From: CAVZVZ01 sp963778895
GTDB taxonomy: Bacteria; Actinomycetota; Acidimicrobiia; Acidimicrobiales; Acidimicrobilacustridaceae
Assembly (NCBI GenBank): GCA_963778895.1
Contig: CAVZVZ010000005.1
Coordinates: 62,001-126,000, forward strand
Length of the DNA stretch: 64,000 nucleotides
Direction: 5' to 3'
Each line of letters opens with the position of its first letter. The first letter of the stretch is position 1. This document shows, one piece after another, positions 45,732-55,077 of this stretch. The notes under the pieces are model-generated. The model did no database searches. It was not told where the DNA came from and worked only from the letters and a program-made list of their open reading frames with translations. A program made the position numbers and the translations under genes.

Positions 45732-46302
45732 CCACCGCGCCGGCGCCGATCCGGGCCCACGCTCCGACCGTGCGGCCCGGCAACACCACCGCCCCGGTGC
45801 CGAGGAACACACCCTCGCCGAGGGTGACGGTGCCGTTCACCAACACGCCCGGGCTGAGGGTCACGTAGTCGGCGACCTCGCAGTCGTGCGACACCACCGC
45901 GTTCACGTTGAGGTGCGTGTGCCGACCGAGCGTGACGTTCGTCGTCACCCGTGCACCCGCCGCGAGGATCACGCCTGGGGCGAACCGCAGGTCCGATCCG
46001 CACGAGCTCGCGGGATGGGCAAGCACGACAGCCTCGCGACCGAACGCGCTCACCTGCGCGTCGATGTCTCGCCGCGTTTCGCTCGTACCGATACCGATCA
46101 CATAGCCCGCGTCGGTGCGCTGCAACACGTCGACGTCACCGAGCACATCGACTTGACGACGATCGATCAGCGCGGGCTCGTACTCGGCGGCGCAGAACCC
46201 GAGGAAGTCGAAGCTGGGTGTGACGGCGTTGCACGCCTCGACGATGTCGAGGGTCTCGCGGCCGTGGCCGCCCGCACCGATGATCACCAGCTTCGCGGTC
46301 AC
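45667..46302 (-). CDS. PglD/NeuD-type sugar acetyltransferase
   Basis: A 211-residue enzyme with an N-terminal Rossmann-like sugar-nucleotide domain (KLVIIGAGGHGRETLDIVEA) and a C-terminal left-handed beta-helix of hexapeptide repeats (TLGRHTHLNVNAVVSHDCEV, with the catalytic His, then VLVNGTVTLGEGVFLGTGAV). The family acetylates a 4-amino sugar nucleotide with acetyl-CoA. It overlaps the sugar transferase gene upstream (ATGA), as in Pgl-type clusters. Confidence 0.88.
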   Translation of the reverse strand: MTAKLVIIGAGGHGRETLDIVEACNAVTPSFDFLGFCAAEYEPALIDRRQVDVLGDVDVLQRTDAGYVIGIGTSETRRDIDAQVSAFGREAVVLAHPASSCGSDLRFAPGVILAAGARVTTNVTLGRHTHLNVNAVVSHDCEVADYVTLSPGVLVNGTVTLGEGVFLGTGAVVLPGRTVGAWARIGAGAVVTEDVAPGQTVVGVPARVVER

Positions 46303-46916
46303 GACTCTGTCCCGTCGGGTGTCGCCAGTGGGTCATCCTCGGGATGTCCCTCAGCGCCTTCACCGCTCAGGAGCACTCTCACCGTTCCGAACAGGATCTT
46401 GATGTCGAGCCAGAGCGACTGCGTCTGCACGTACTCGACATCGAACTCGATGCGTTGCCCCCAGGACAGGTTGTTGCGCCCACGGATCTGCGCCAGTCCC
46501 GTCAGGCCCGGGCGCACGCACAGCCGGAGCCGTTGCTGGTCGTCGTACCGGTCGACCTGGTACTGAAGTGTGGGCCGAGGACCGACGACGCTCATCTCGC
46601 CGCTTGCCACGTTGATCAGCTGGGGCAGCTCATCGAGGGATAGCCGTCGCAGCCACTTGCCCGCCCTGGTGATGCGGGTGGCATCGGGGAAGATCGGGTT
46701 GTCACCGTCGACCATCGTGCGGAACTTCACGACATCGAACGGCACCCCGTCCATGCCCACCCGCTCCTGGCGGAAGAAGACCGGGCCTCTCGACGTGAGC
46801 TTCACCGCCAAGGCGCACACCGCGCCGAGTAGAAGCGCCGGTATGGCCACCACGGCCCACACCAACAGGTCGAGGGCGCGCTTGCCGCGGTACGGAGGAA
46901 ATGACCGGCCGCTCAT
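46299..46916 (-). CDS. PglC-type phosphoglycosyl transferase (initiating sugar transferase)
   Basis: A 205-residue monotopic membrane enzyme that moves a phospho-sugar from UDP-sugar to undecaprenyl phosphate and so starts glycan assembly. Motifs: KRALDLLVWAVVAIPALLLG (membrane hairpin), FRQERVGMDGVPFDVVKFRT, LDELPQLINVASGEMSVVGP and PGLTGLAQIRGRN. Catalytic Asp-Glu is in the LSLDELPQL segment. Its ATG overlaps the epimerase stop (ATGA). Confidence 0.92.
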   Translation of the reverse strand: MSGRSFPPYRGKRALDLLVWAVVAIPALLLGAVCALAVKLTSRGPVFFRQERVGMDGVPFDVVKFRTMVDGDNPIFPDATRITRAGKWLRRLSLDELPQLINVASGEMSVVGPRPTLQYQVDRYDDQQRLRLCVRPGLTGLAQIRGRNNLSWGQRIEFDVEYVQTQSLWLDIKILFGTVRVLLSGEGAEGHPEDDPLATPDGTES

Positions 46917-47849
46917 GGCCCGGTGCTGCGGAACCAGTCAACGGTTTGCGCGAGCCCGTCCCGCAACGACACCGCGGTCACGTCCGGAAAGAGCTCGTGC
47001 AGCCGCGAGCTGTCGGCCTGCGAGTGGCGAACGTCGCCGGCCCGAGGCTCTTCGTGCTGCACGTCGAGCGGGTGACCGATGATCTCCGACAGCAGCTCGA
47101 TGACGTCGAGCAGGTCGGTTCGACTGCCGAAGGCGAGGTTGACCGGCTCGCTGCACGTGACCTTCTGGGTAGCGGCTCTCGGCCAACACGTCCGCCACCG
47201 TGCCGACGAACGTGAAATCCCGCGACTGGCGCCCGTCACCCTGAACTGGCAACGGACGACCCTCGAGCGCGGCCGATACGAAGGCCGGCACCACGGCGGC
47301 ATAGGCGTGGCCCGCGGGCTGCAACGGGCCGAACACGTTGAAGAAGCGAAATGCCAACGCGGGGAGCCCGAAGCTGTGCTGATACGACAAGGCGTAGGCC
47401 TCGGTGGCCAGCTTGCTCGCGGCGTAGGGGCTCAGCGGCAGCGTCGTGGCTGACTCGTGCTTGGGCAGGGCGGGGTTCGCCCCGTAGACGGAGGACGAGG
47501 ACGCCACCACCACGTGCAGGTTCCCGGCCCGTCGGGCCGCCTCGAGAACCTCGACCGTGCCGGTGGCGTTCACCACGTGGCTGCGCATGGGGTCGGCTAA
47601 CGATCGCGGTACCGAAGGTCGAGCCGCCAGGTGGACCACGCTGGTCGCACCATCGAACGCTCGGTCGAGCGCAGCCGGGTCGAGGATGTCGGCTTCGGCG
47701 AACGTGGCATCGATCCCGTCGAGGTTCGTCCGCACGCCGGTCGACAGGTCGTCGAAGGCGACGACCTCGGAGACGTCGGGGTCGCGCGTCAAACGGGCGC
47801 ACAGATTGGCGCCGATGAACCCTGCTCCCCCGGTGACTACGACCTTCAT
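46913..47849 (-). CDS. NAD-dependent sugar-nucleotide epimerase/dehydratase, frameshifted
   Basis: SDR-type sugar-nucleotide enzyme: MKVVVTGGAGFIGANLCARL, VVHLAARPSVPRSL, VASSSSVYGANP, SPYAASKLATEAYALSY (YxxxK) and RFFNVFGPLQPAGHAYAAVV. It resembles GalE/WbpP-type UDP-GlcNAc or UDP-Glc 4-epimerases. Near 47170 the frame shifts by one base into VTCSEPVNLAFGSRTDLLDV and continues to 46913. Restored length is about 311 residues. It is coupled to the initiating transferase gene. Confidence 0.85.
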
Positions 47850-48028
47850 GACGGATGCAGAGTATGGCGCGAGTCGCGACCGCCGATGCGAGGCCGGCTC
47901 GTCGGGCCGTTTTGTCCGGATTCCGGACACGCCTCCCCAAGTGCCGTCGACCGGCGCGGACATCCGACCCCGCCCAGCGGTGCTGAACGTCCAACCGGCG
48001 TGGTGACCGCTGTAGCGTGGCGGACGCC

Positions 48029-49162
48029 ATGACCCGGATTTTCCTTTCCCCGCCCGACGTGGGCGAGGAGGAGCGGGCGCTCCTGCTCGACTCGTTCGAT
48101 TCGAACTGGGTCGCGCCCCTCGGGCCGCATGTCGATGCATTCGAGCGCGAGCTGGCGGACTTCGGCGGAGTGGCGCATGCCGCTGCCCTGTCGAGCGGCA
48201 CGGCGGCACTGCACCTCGCACTCCTGCTGCTCGGGGTCGGCCCGGGCGACGACGTGCTCATGCCGACGCTGACGTTCGTGGCGACCGCCAACGCTGCGCT
48301 CTACGTCGGTGCGCGGCCCGTGTTCCTCGACGTCGATCCAGCATCGTGGTGCCTCGACCCGTCGTTGCTCGTCGACGAGCTCACCAGCCGGGCCAGTCAG
48401 GGCAATCTGCCGGCGGCGGTGCTGCCCGTCGACTTGTACGGCCAATGTGCGGACTACGAGGCGATTCTCGAGACCTGCGCTCGATACGACGTACCGGTGA
48501 TCGAGGAAGCGGCCGAGGCCGTCGGCGCGACCTACGGCGGCCGACCGGCCGGCTCGTTCGGGACCATGGCGGTGTACTCGTTCAACGGCAACAAGATCAT
48601 GACGACATCGGGCGGCGGGGCCCTGTTGTCGGACAGCGCGGAGTTCATCGAACGCGCCCGCTACCTCGCCACCCAGGCCAGAAAGCCGGCGGCCCACTAC
48701 GAGCACACCGACATCGGGTTCAACTACCGCATGAGCAACCTGCTCGCGGCCGTCGGGCGGGGTCAGCTCCGCACCCTCGCGCCGAAGATCGTTCGCCGGC
48801 GTCAGATCAAAGAGCGCTATCGAGATGCATTGGGCGAGCTGCCCGGCGTCGGGTTCATGCCCGACGCTTCGTACGGTGAACCGACCAACTGGCTCACCGT
48901 CATCACCCTCGACCCCTCCACGGCGCGCGCTACTCCGGAGGCGGTTCGGCTCCGGCTCGAAGCCGACGACATCGAGGCCCGCCCGTCGTGGAAGCCGATG
49001 CACCTTCAACCTCTGTTCGCAGAGGCACCGATGACCGGCGGTGCGGTCGCCGAGCAGATCTTCGCCACCGGACTGTGCCTGCCGAGCGGCTCGAGCCTGA
49101 GCGATGCCGATCAGGACCGAATCATCGCGGCCGTGCACGACGTGCTCGGGCCACCTCGGTGA
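48029..49162 (+). CDS. DegT/DnrJ/EryC1 (PglE-type) sugar aminotransferase
   Basis: PLP-dependent enzyme of 377 residues that aminates a 4-keto sugar nucleotide. Features: LSSGTAALHLALLLLGVGPG, VDLYGQCADYEAILE, IEEAAEAVGATYGG, and SFNGNKIMTTSGGG with the PLP Lys. It should act on the product of the 43016 dehydratase. ATG 48029 is preferred over GTG 48017. It is divergent from the epimerase and overlaps the next glycosyltransferase by GTGA. Confidence 0.92.
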   Translation: MTRIFLSPPDVGEEERALLLDSFDSNWVAPLGPHVDAFERELADFGGVAHAAALSSGTAALHLALLLLGVGPGDDVLMPTLTFVATANAALYVGARPVFLDVDPASWCLDPSLLVDELTSRASQGNLPAAVLPVDLYGQCADYEAILETCARYDVPVIEEAAEAVGATYGGRPAGSFGTMAVYSFNGNKIMTTSGGGALLSDSAEFIERARYLATQARKPAAHYEHTDIGFNYRMSNLLAAVGRGQLRTLAPKIVRRRQIKERYRDALGELPGVGFMPDASYGEPTNWLTVITLDPSTARATPEAVRLRLEADDIEARPSWKPMHLQPLFAEAPMTGGAVAEQIFATGLCLPSGSSLSDADQDRIIAAVHDVLGPPR

Positions 49163-50298
49163 GCGGTCCGCCCGCCGACCGCGTCCGTGTCCTCTGGCTC
49201 ATCAAGGGCCTCGGCCCCGGAGGCGCCGAGCAACTGTTGGTCAACCATGCCGAGGTGCGTGACGTCGAGCGTTTCGACATCGAGGCCGCCTACCTCGTGC
49301 CGTGGAAGAACCATCTCGTCCCGCGACTGGAAGCCGCTGGTGTGACGACCGTGTGCCTCGACGGCAGCCGCGAGTGGGATCCACGGTGGGCACTCCGGCT
49401 ACGCCGCCAGCTCGTCGAGCGGCCGGTCGACGTCGTGCACGTGCACTCGCCGTACGTCGCTGGTGTCCTCCGTCCGCTCAGTCGCACGCTTCCACGCTCG
49501 ACGCGTCCAGCCCTGGTGTACACGGAACACAACCGCTGGCCCCGCCACAGCAAAGCGACCCGGGTACTGAACCGGCTCACGTTCCCGCTCGACGATGCCG
49601 ACATCTCCGTCTCGGCCGATGTGCGGGCGACCATGCCCCCGAACCTCCAGACGCGAGTCGAGGTGCTCGAACACGGGGTGGTGATCGACGAGGTCCGGGC
49701 CATGCGGCGCTTCCGTGACGAAGCCCGGGCCGAGCTCGGTATCGACCCGCACGAGATCGTGTTCGGCACCGTCGCCAACTTCCGGCGCGAGAAGGCCTAC
49801 GAGGTGATGCTCGAAGCGGCCCGACTGGCCCTCCAGTCCGATCTCCCAATTCGATTCGTCGCCGTGGGTCAGGGCCCGCTCGAGGACGAGATGCGAGCGC
49901 TTCATGCGCAGCTCGGCCTGGGTGACCGCGTGCAGCTACTCGGCTATCGCGAAGACGCCGTCCGCGTGATGAGCGCGTTCGATGTGTTCACGCTCAGCTC
50001 CCGGCACGAAGGGCTGCCGGTTTCGTTGATGGACGCGCTCGCACTGGGGCTGCCAGTGGTCGCCACGCGCGCCGGCGGGTTGCCCGGCGTCATCACCGAC
50101 GGTGTCGAAGGCCGGCTCGTACCCATCGACGATCCCCGCGCGCTCGCCGATGCCTACCTCGAGGTCGCCGGTAACGACGAGGAGCGAGCGGTCATGACCA
50201 AGGCCGCCGCGGCCCGCGCCGTCGAGTTCGACATCTCGACCGCGGCCCGCCGCCTGGAGGAGATCTACACGTCAGCCGCCGCTAATAGATCGCGGTAG
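49159..50298 (+). CDS. GT4-type glycosyltransferase
   Basis: A 379-residue GT-B enzyme: VLWLIKGLGPGGAEQLLVNH at the N-domain, VHVHSPYVAGVLRPL, the linker VFGTVANFRREKAYEVMLEA and the nucleotide-sugar site SRHEGLPVSLMDALALGLPV (EX7E). It adds a sugar to the growing chain on the cytosolic face. The GTG start lies in the aminotransferase stop. It converges with the next glycosyltransferase, overlapping by 34 bp. Confidence 0.88.
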   Translation: MSGPPADRVRVLWLIKGLGPGGAEQLLVNHAEVRDVERFDIEAAYLVPWKNHLVPRLEAAGVTTVCLDGSREWDPRWALRLRRQLVERPVDVVHVHSPYVAGVLRPLSRTLPRSTRPALVYTEHNRWPRHSKATRVLNRLTFPLDDADISVSADVRATMPPNLQTRVEVLEHGVVIDEVRAMRRFRDEARAELGIDPHEIVFGTVANFRREKAYEVMLEAARLALQSDLPIRFVAVGQGPLEDEMRALHAQLGLGDRVQLLGYREDAVRVMSAFDVFTLSSRHEGLPVSLMDALALGLPVVATRAGGLPGVITDGVEGRLVPIDDPRALADAYLEVAGNDEERAVMTKAAAARAVEFDISTAARRLEEIYTSAAANRSR

Positions 50299-51422
50299 AC
50301 CGAGAGCGTCAGGTCGATCACCCGCTGTTGATCGAACTCGCGACGAGCCTTGACCTTCGCCGCCGCGCTCATGGCGCGCCGTCGGTCCGGATCACCGGCG
50401 ATCAACCTGAGCGCGTCGGCCATCCGGTCGACATCGCCGAGCGGCACCAGCAAGCCGGTCGTGCCGTGATCGACAACTTGCCGGCAACCGCGAATGTCGG
50501 TGGCGATGATCGGCAACCCCATGGCCGCCGCCTCCATCGCCGAACGGGGGAAGCCCTCGCGATGGGAGGCCAACACGTACGCGTCCATCGCGCCGTACAG
50601 CACGTCCACGTCCTCGCGGTGCCCGAGGAACACCACGCCTGACTCCGCGGCCATCGCGATCTCGGCCTCGGACATGGCATCCGCCTTCTCCGGCTCGGAC
50701 GGGCCGACCACGACCAGGCGGAGCACGGGACACTTCGCCCGGGCCCGGCGTACCGCTTCGAACAGCTCGAAATAGCCCTTCTCGCGAACGAGACGACCGA
50801 CCGCTCCGATCACCACGGCGTCGGGCTCGACCCCGAACTCGGCGCGGGCACGCGCCACGGCCGCGTCGTCCAGCGCCGACCGTTCGAAGCGGGCGAGATC
50901 GATGCCGTTGCCGAGCACGTGCAACTTTCGGCGCGGGACGCCGAGTCGCTCGAGCACCGGGAGATCCTCGGGGTTCTGCAGCAGCTCTGCGTCGGAACAC
51001 GTCGAGGCGATGCGCTCGAGGCTGTAGACAACGGCTCGTTTCGGGAGCGGATCGTCGGGCAACGCGTACAGCCCGTGGGTGGTGTTGACCACCACCGGCA
51101 CCCGCGCCGCCTTGGCCGCGAGGCGTCCGTACAAGCCGGGTTTGGGATTGTGGGTGTGCACGATCGTCGGTCGTTCGCGACGGAACACCTCGTACAGCTC
51201 TCGCAACGCCAGCACGTCCTCGGCAGGCGCCATGGCACGCGTCGCGTGCGCCAACGCGATGTGATGAATACCGCGCGCCTCGATGGCATCGACGTGGCTG
51301 CCCGCAGCCGACGCACCCATGACCTCGAAGCCGGCCGCCGCGAACGCCTCCAGCTGCGGGCCGAGCAACCAGTCGAGGCTCATGTCCGTCGTGGTGATGT
51401 GGATGAGCCGTGGCTTGGTCAT
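50265..51422 (-). CDS. GT4-type glycosyltransferase
   Basis: A 385-residue GT-B enzyme: RLIHITTTDMSLDWLLGPQL, TIVHTHNPKPGLYGRLAAKA, VVIGAVGRLVREKGYFELFE and the donor site SHREGFPRSAMEAAAMGLPI. WbnK/PglA-like enzymes share this arrangement, but the linkage cannot be predicted. The ATG at 51422 overlaps the deacetylase stop (ATGA); longer in-frame readings upstream are Arg/Gly-rich and unlikely. Confidence 0.88.
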   Translation of the reverse strand: MTKPRLIHITTTDMSLDWLLGPQLEAFAAAGFEVMGASAAGSHVDAIEARGIHHIALAHATRAMAPAEDVLALRELYEVFRRERPTIVHTHNPKPGLYGRLAAKAARVPVVVNTTHGLYALPDDPLPKRAVVYSLERIASTCSDAELLQNPEDLPVLERLGVPRRKLHVLGNGIDLARFERSALDDAAVARARAEFGVEPDAVVIGAVGRLVREKGYFELFEAVRRARAKCPVLRLVVVGPSEPEKADAMSEAEIAMAAESGVVFLGHREDVDVLYGAMDAYVLASHREGFPRSAMEAAAMGLPIIATDIRGCRQVVDHGTTGLLVPLGDVDRMADALRLIAGDPDRRRAMSAAAKVKARREFDQQRVIDLTLSVYRDLLAAADV

Positions 51423-52324
51423 CGGGTGGCCCCGGCGTAGCGTCGCCGGTTGACCACCTCCCGCAGCTCGTCCTCGAGACGCATTCCGCCCTCGGCCTTC
51501 CGCCGGAACCACGTCATCCCGTCGCCGACCTGTATGGGGCTGCGGGTCAGCAAGAAGGGGTCCGTGGCGCGGAAGGGATTGGCCCGGGTGCCCGCTATGG
51601 CGGCGGAGTGAAACCGAGCGCGGACCGCGAGATCAGCGGCGGGCGACGGCGACAACGCCTTCGGATAGGCGAAGTGGCGAGGCGTCACCCCGAGATTGTC
51701 TTCTATCAAGGCGATGGAGCGATCGAGCTCGCTCGCGATCTCGTCAGCCGGCAAGCGATCGAGCAACGCGTGCGTGTGGGTGTGCGATCCGAACGTCACC
51801 AGCCCCGTGCTCGCCGCCTCCTGCAGCGCGGCCCACGACAGCACCGATCCGTCGTCCCAGAAAGAGCGGCCCTCATCGACCCACTGAGTCGCGATGTACA
51901 ACGTGGCCGGTACGCCGAACTCGACGAGCAAGGGCAGGGCGGACTCGACGAAGTCCGCGGTGCCGTCGTCGAACGTGACGGCGAGCCGCGGCCGCTTCTC
52001 TATCGGCGCGGTGCTGCGTCGCACAGCCGCGACACCCTCGTCCAAGGAGACGACGCCGCGCGCCTTGAGGTACTCGAGTTGCTCGCGGAAACCGGCGGCG
52101 CTGAGGTTCACTGCGTTGGGCTCCGGACCTTCGACTTGGTGGTAGAGCAACACGACGAGACCGTCGGGCTCGCGGCGCACCACGTCGGCCGCCGCGGCCG
52201 CCACCTTCACGCTCCTGCGGGCGGTGCGACGGAGTCGGGCGGGGAACGACGAGGCCATGGGACCAGCTGCTACGGTCGCCGCCGCACCGAGCTCGCCCCC
52301 CGCACCGGTGGATTCAACGGGCAT
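51419..52324 (-). CDS. Polysaccharide deacetylase (NodB fold)
   Basis: A 301-residue carbohydrate esterase family 4 protein: VVLLYHQVEGPEP, RLAVTFDDGTADFVESALPL (catalytic Asp and metal Asp), TFGSHTHTHALLDRLPADEI (HxxxH metal site) and RHFAYPKAL. It removes acetyl groups from GlcNAc-type residues. The first about 60 residues are basic without a clear signal peptide. ATG 52258 is an alternative start. It is divergent from the FkbM gene, 19 bp apart. Confidence 0.88.
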   Translation of the reverse strand: MPVESTGAGGELGAAATVAAGPMASSFPARLRRTARRSVKVAAAAADVVRREPDGLVVLLYHQVEGPEPNAVNLSAAGFREQLEYLKARGVVSLDEGVAAVRRSTAPIEKRPRLAVTFDDGTADFVESALPLLVEFGVPATLYIATQWVDEGRSFWDDGSVLSWAALQEAASTGLVTFGSHTHTHALLDRLPADEIASELDRSIALIEDNLGVTPRHFAYPKALSPSPAADLAVRARFHSAAIAGTRANPFRATDPFLLTRSPIQVGDGMTWFRRKAEGGMRLEDELREVVNRRRYAGATR

Positions 52325-52343
52325 CGTTCACCATCGCACCATC

Positions 52344-53216
52344 ATGACGACCAACGATCAGCACACGCCAGCACGGCCCACCGCCGCCGGCGACCTACGC
52401 CGCCGATTGCGCACCTTGATCCCCGCGTCGCGGCGGGTGAAACCGCTGGCCGGTGCGCGGGGCCGCCGATGGGTACAGCTGCGAAAGCTCGTGTCGCCCT
52501 TGATCAATCGTCCCGTCATCCTCACGAGCAAGGACGGGGTGCGTATGGAGCTCACGGTCGATCCCGTCGACGAGCTCGTCGCCAACGACCTGCTGGGCCG
52601 CAACCGGACGTTGTGGTTCCCGCCCGTGCCCGATGACCTGGCCGATCGCATCGCTCCCGTGGACGATCCCCGCGTCGTGCTCGATCTCGGTTCGCACCAC
52701 GGCTTCTACGCCGTGACCGCTCTGGCGATGTATCCGCGGGCGACGCTGATCGCCGTCGAGCCGAGCGAAGAAGGCGTGGCCCGCGTGCGTCGCAATCTCG
52801 AGCTCAACGGTGTGAGCCATCGCGTGCGCCTCGTCGAAGCCGGACTCGCCTCCGAAGCCGGCACCGGCACCTTGCTGCACACTGACGAAGGATCGTGGGG
52901 CAACTCGCTCTTCGAAGAAGAGGGCGTCCAAGTATTGGGTCGCGAGCAGGTGACGCTGTTGACGCTGGCCGAGATCTTGCGCGGCGAGCGGCCCGACGTG
53001 ATCAAGTGCAACGCCGAAGGCGCCGAGTTCGCGCTGATCGCCCAGTTGTGCGCGAGCGACATTCGGCCGGAGCTGATGATCGTGATGGTGCATCCGGAGT
53101 TCGGGGATCTCGATGACTCGCAACGCCAGATCGAAGCACTCGGCTATCGAGTCGTACGGTCCGGATCGACGCATCATCCGGCCCTGCAAGCCTGGCGCGT
53201 CGCGACCTCGAACTGA
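52344..53216 (+). CDS. FkbM-family methyltransferase
   Basis: A 290-residue SAM-dependent O-methyltransferase: VVLDLGSHHGFYAVTALAMY (SAM motif I), LIAVEPSEEGVARVRRNLEL, and the FkbM signature VIKCNAEGAEFALI. It probably methylates a sugar hydroxyl of the surface glycan. The start at 52344 skips an in-frame upstream reading from 52224 that overlaps the divergent deacetylase. Confidence 0.88.
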   Translation: MTTNDQHTPARPTAAGDLRRRLRTLIPASRRVKPLAGARGRRWVQLRKLVSPLINRPVILTSKDGVRMELTVDPVDELVANDLLGRNRTLWFPPVPDDLADRIAPVDDPRVVLDLGSHHGFYAVTALAMYPRATLIAVEPSEEGVARVRRNLELNGVSHRVRLVEAGLASEAGTGTLLHTDEGSWGNSLFEEEGVQVLGREQVTLLTLAEILRGERPDVIKCNAEGAEFALIAQLCASDIRPELMIVMVHPEFGDLDDSQRQIEALGYRVVRSGSTHHPALQAWRVATSN

Positions 53217-53219
53217 GTC

Positions 53220-54300
53220 ATGGGCCCCACGATCCTTCAGGTCGTGACGGACACGGATCGTCGCGGCGCCCAGGTCTTCGCGACCGACCTGCACGATGCG
53301 CTGGTCCAACGAGGGCGGGACGTGAGGACGGTGGCGTTGGCACCCGGCGCGGTCGGGGGGCTCGACCTGCCGGTGCTCGGGCCCACGCGCGAGACATCCG
53401 TCGACCATCAAGGCACTTCGCACCGTGTGCCGCGACGCCGCCGTCGTCGTCGCCCATGGCTCCACGACCTTGCCGTTGTGCGCGCTGGTCCGACCGACGA
53501 CGGGCACACCCTTCGTCTACCGCCAGATCAGCGACTCGACCTTCTGGGCCGGTTCGACGGCGCGACGGCTGCGCGTCCGGGCCGCCTTGACCGCCGCGAG
53601 CCGGGTCGTGGCGCTCTGGTCGGGATCAGCCGACACCTTGCACGAGACGTTCGGCGTCGGTCGCCACAAGATTCGCGTGATACCGAACGGAGTCCCGCCC
53701 GAGCGCTTCCCGCCCATCGACCGAACCGCGACGCGTGACGCGCGTGCTTCGCTCGGTCTCGATCCCGACCGCCACACGGTCTTGTCGATCGGTGCGCTGG
53801 TACCGGAGAAAGGCGTCGACCTGGCCATCGACGCGGTGAGCCGGCTCGATGACGCTCAGCTACTGGTCGTCGGTGACGGGCCGATCCGCAGCGAGTTGGA
53901 GGTCCGCGCTCGCCGTTCCGCTCCGGAGCAGACCACGTTCACAGGCTCGGTGCGCGAGCCGCGGCCCTGCTTCGAGGCCGCCGACGTGGTGGTGCTGCCC
54001 AGTCGAGGCGGTGATTCGATGCCCGCAGTGCTCATAGAAGCCGGCCTCATGGGCGTTCCGGTCGTCGCGACCCCCGTCGAGGGCATCGGCGAGATCCTCG
54101 ATCACGGTCGCGCCGGTGAGCTCGTACCCCGAGACGACGTCAACGCATTGCGAGACGCCATCGCGCGGATCATGACCGACTCGGAACACGCGAATGCGCT
54201 CGCGACCGCCGCTCGGCGCCACTGCCTCGATCACTACGCGATCGATGTCGTCGCCGAGCAATGGGACGACATGCTGGGGCCGATGCTCAGCGACTCTTGA
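53220..54300 (+). CDS. GT4-type glycosyltransferase, frameshifted
   Basis: The first frame gives ILQVVTDTDRRGAQVFATDL (GT-B N-terminal loop) to about 53400. Removing one G there joins STIKALRTVCRDAAVVVAHG, TVLSIGALVPEKGVDLAIDA and the donor site PSRGGDSMPAVLIEAGLMGV. Restored length is about 359 residues. It begins 3 bp after the FkbM stop and converges with the next methyltransferase, overlapping by 14 bp. Confidence 0.82.
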
Positions 54301-55063
54301 TCGATCGCCAGCGCGAACTCAGGGCCCGTCGGCTCGCCCCCGGTAGCGCCCGAACCAGACTGCTCACCGACGCCGGCGCCTGATGCCGCCGTCGGGCCTG
54401 ATCGCGAACCGCGTCGAGCATCTTCGGGTGAACGAGTGAGAGAACTTCCGGCCCGTCACCCAGAACGGGGCCCACGCGCGCCTCGACGTCGTGCGCCAGA
54501 TCCGCACGCGCGTACACGACGATGTTCTGGGCGAAGTAGAACCCGACACGCTCGTCGTTCCAGAACCGCGGCCGAACCGCGTCGATCGCGCGGTAACCCC
54601 CGGCCTCGAACTGATCGGCCCAATACTCCGGCCACTGCTCGTTGACGTGGTTCACACCCCCCTGGCCGGGGATGGCGGCGGAGAACAACACGACCGGCGC
54701 CGCCATGACCAGCCAGGCGACGAAAGCCGGGGCGACCGCGGCCGGGAGATGCTCGGCCACCTCGAGACTCACGACCAAATCGAACGTGCGGCCCAGCGCC
54801 GGCGGATCGAGCAGATCGACGGCGCGGAATTCGTCGGGGCGGATGTGAAGCGTCGACCGGTCGACGTAGTCACCATCGAGGCCGAGGACGTCGTCGACAC
54901 CCGCCGCCTTGAAGGCCGCCAGCCACGCGCCTCGGCCACAACCGACGTCCACCACCGACGTGGGCGATAGTGCGCCGACAGCCCAAGGCACGATGGCTGC
55001 AGCCGACGCACTCGACATGGCATCGATGTCGTCATAGAAGTCGGCGTCGTAGGACTTGGGCAC
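54287..55063 (-). CDS. Class I SAM-dependent methyltransferase
   Basis: A 258-residue methyltransferase: SVVDVGCGRGAWLAAFKAAG (motif I), LGLDGDYVDRSTL, FDLVVSLEVAEHLPAAVAPA and the late NEQWPEYWADQFEAGGYRAI. It is a type common in capsule and O-antigen loci. GTG 55063 (PKSYDADFYDDIDAM) was chosen as the start; upstream residues are low-complexity. Substrate unknown. Confidence 0.85.
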   Translation of the reverse strand: MPKSYDADFYDDIDAMSSASAAAIVPWAVGALSPTSVVDVGCGRGAWLAAFKAAGVDDVLGLDGDYVDRSTLHIRPDEFRAVDLLDPPALGRTFDLVVSLEVAEHLPAAVAPAFVAWLVMAAPVVLFSAAIPGQGGVNHVNEQWPEYWADQFEAGGYRAIDAVRPRFWNDERVGFYFAQNIVVYARADLAHDVEARVGPVLGDGPEVLSLVHPKMLDAVRDQARRRHQAPASVSSLVRALPGASRRALSSRWRSIKSR

Positions 55064-55077
55064 CGGGCGATGGTAAT

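Noticed and set aside
47846..49138. 430-codon minus-strand frame opposite the DegT aminotransferase
   Set aside because: No family features, and the opposite strand has the PLP-lysine motif and is well conserved.
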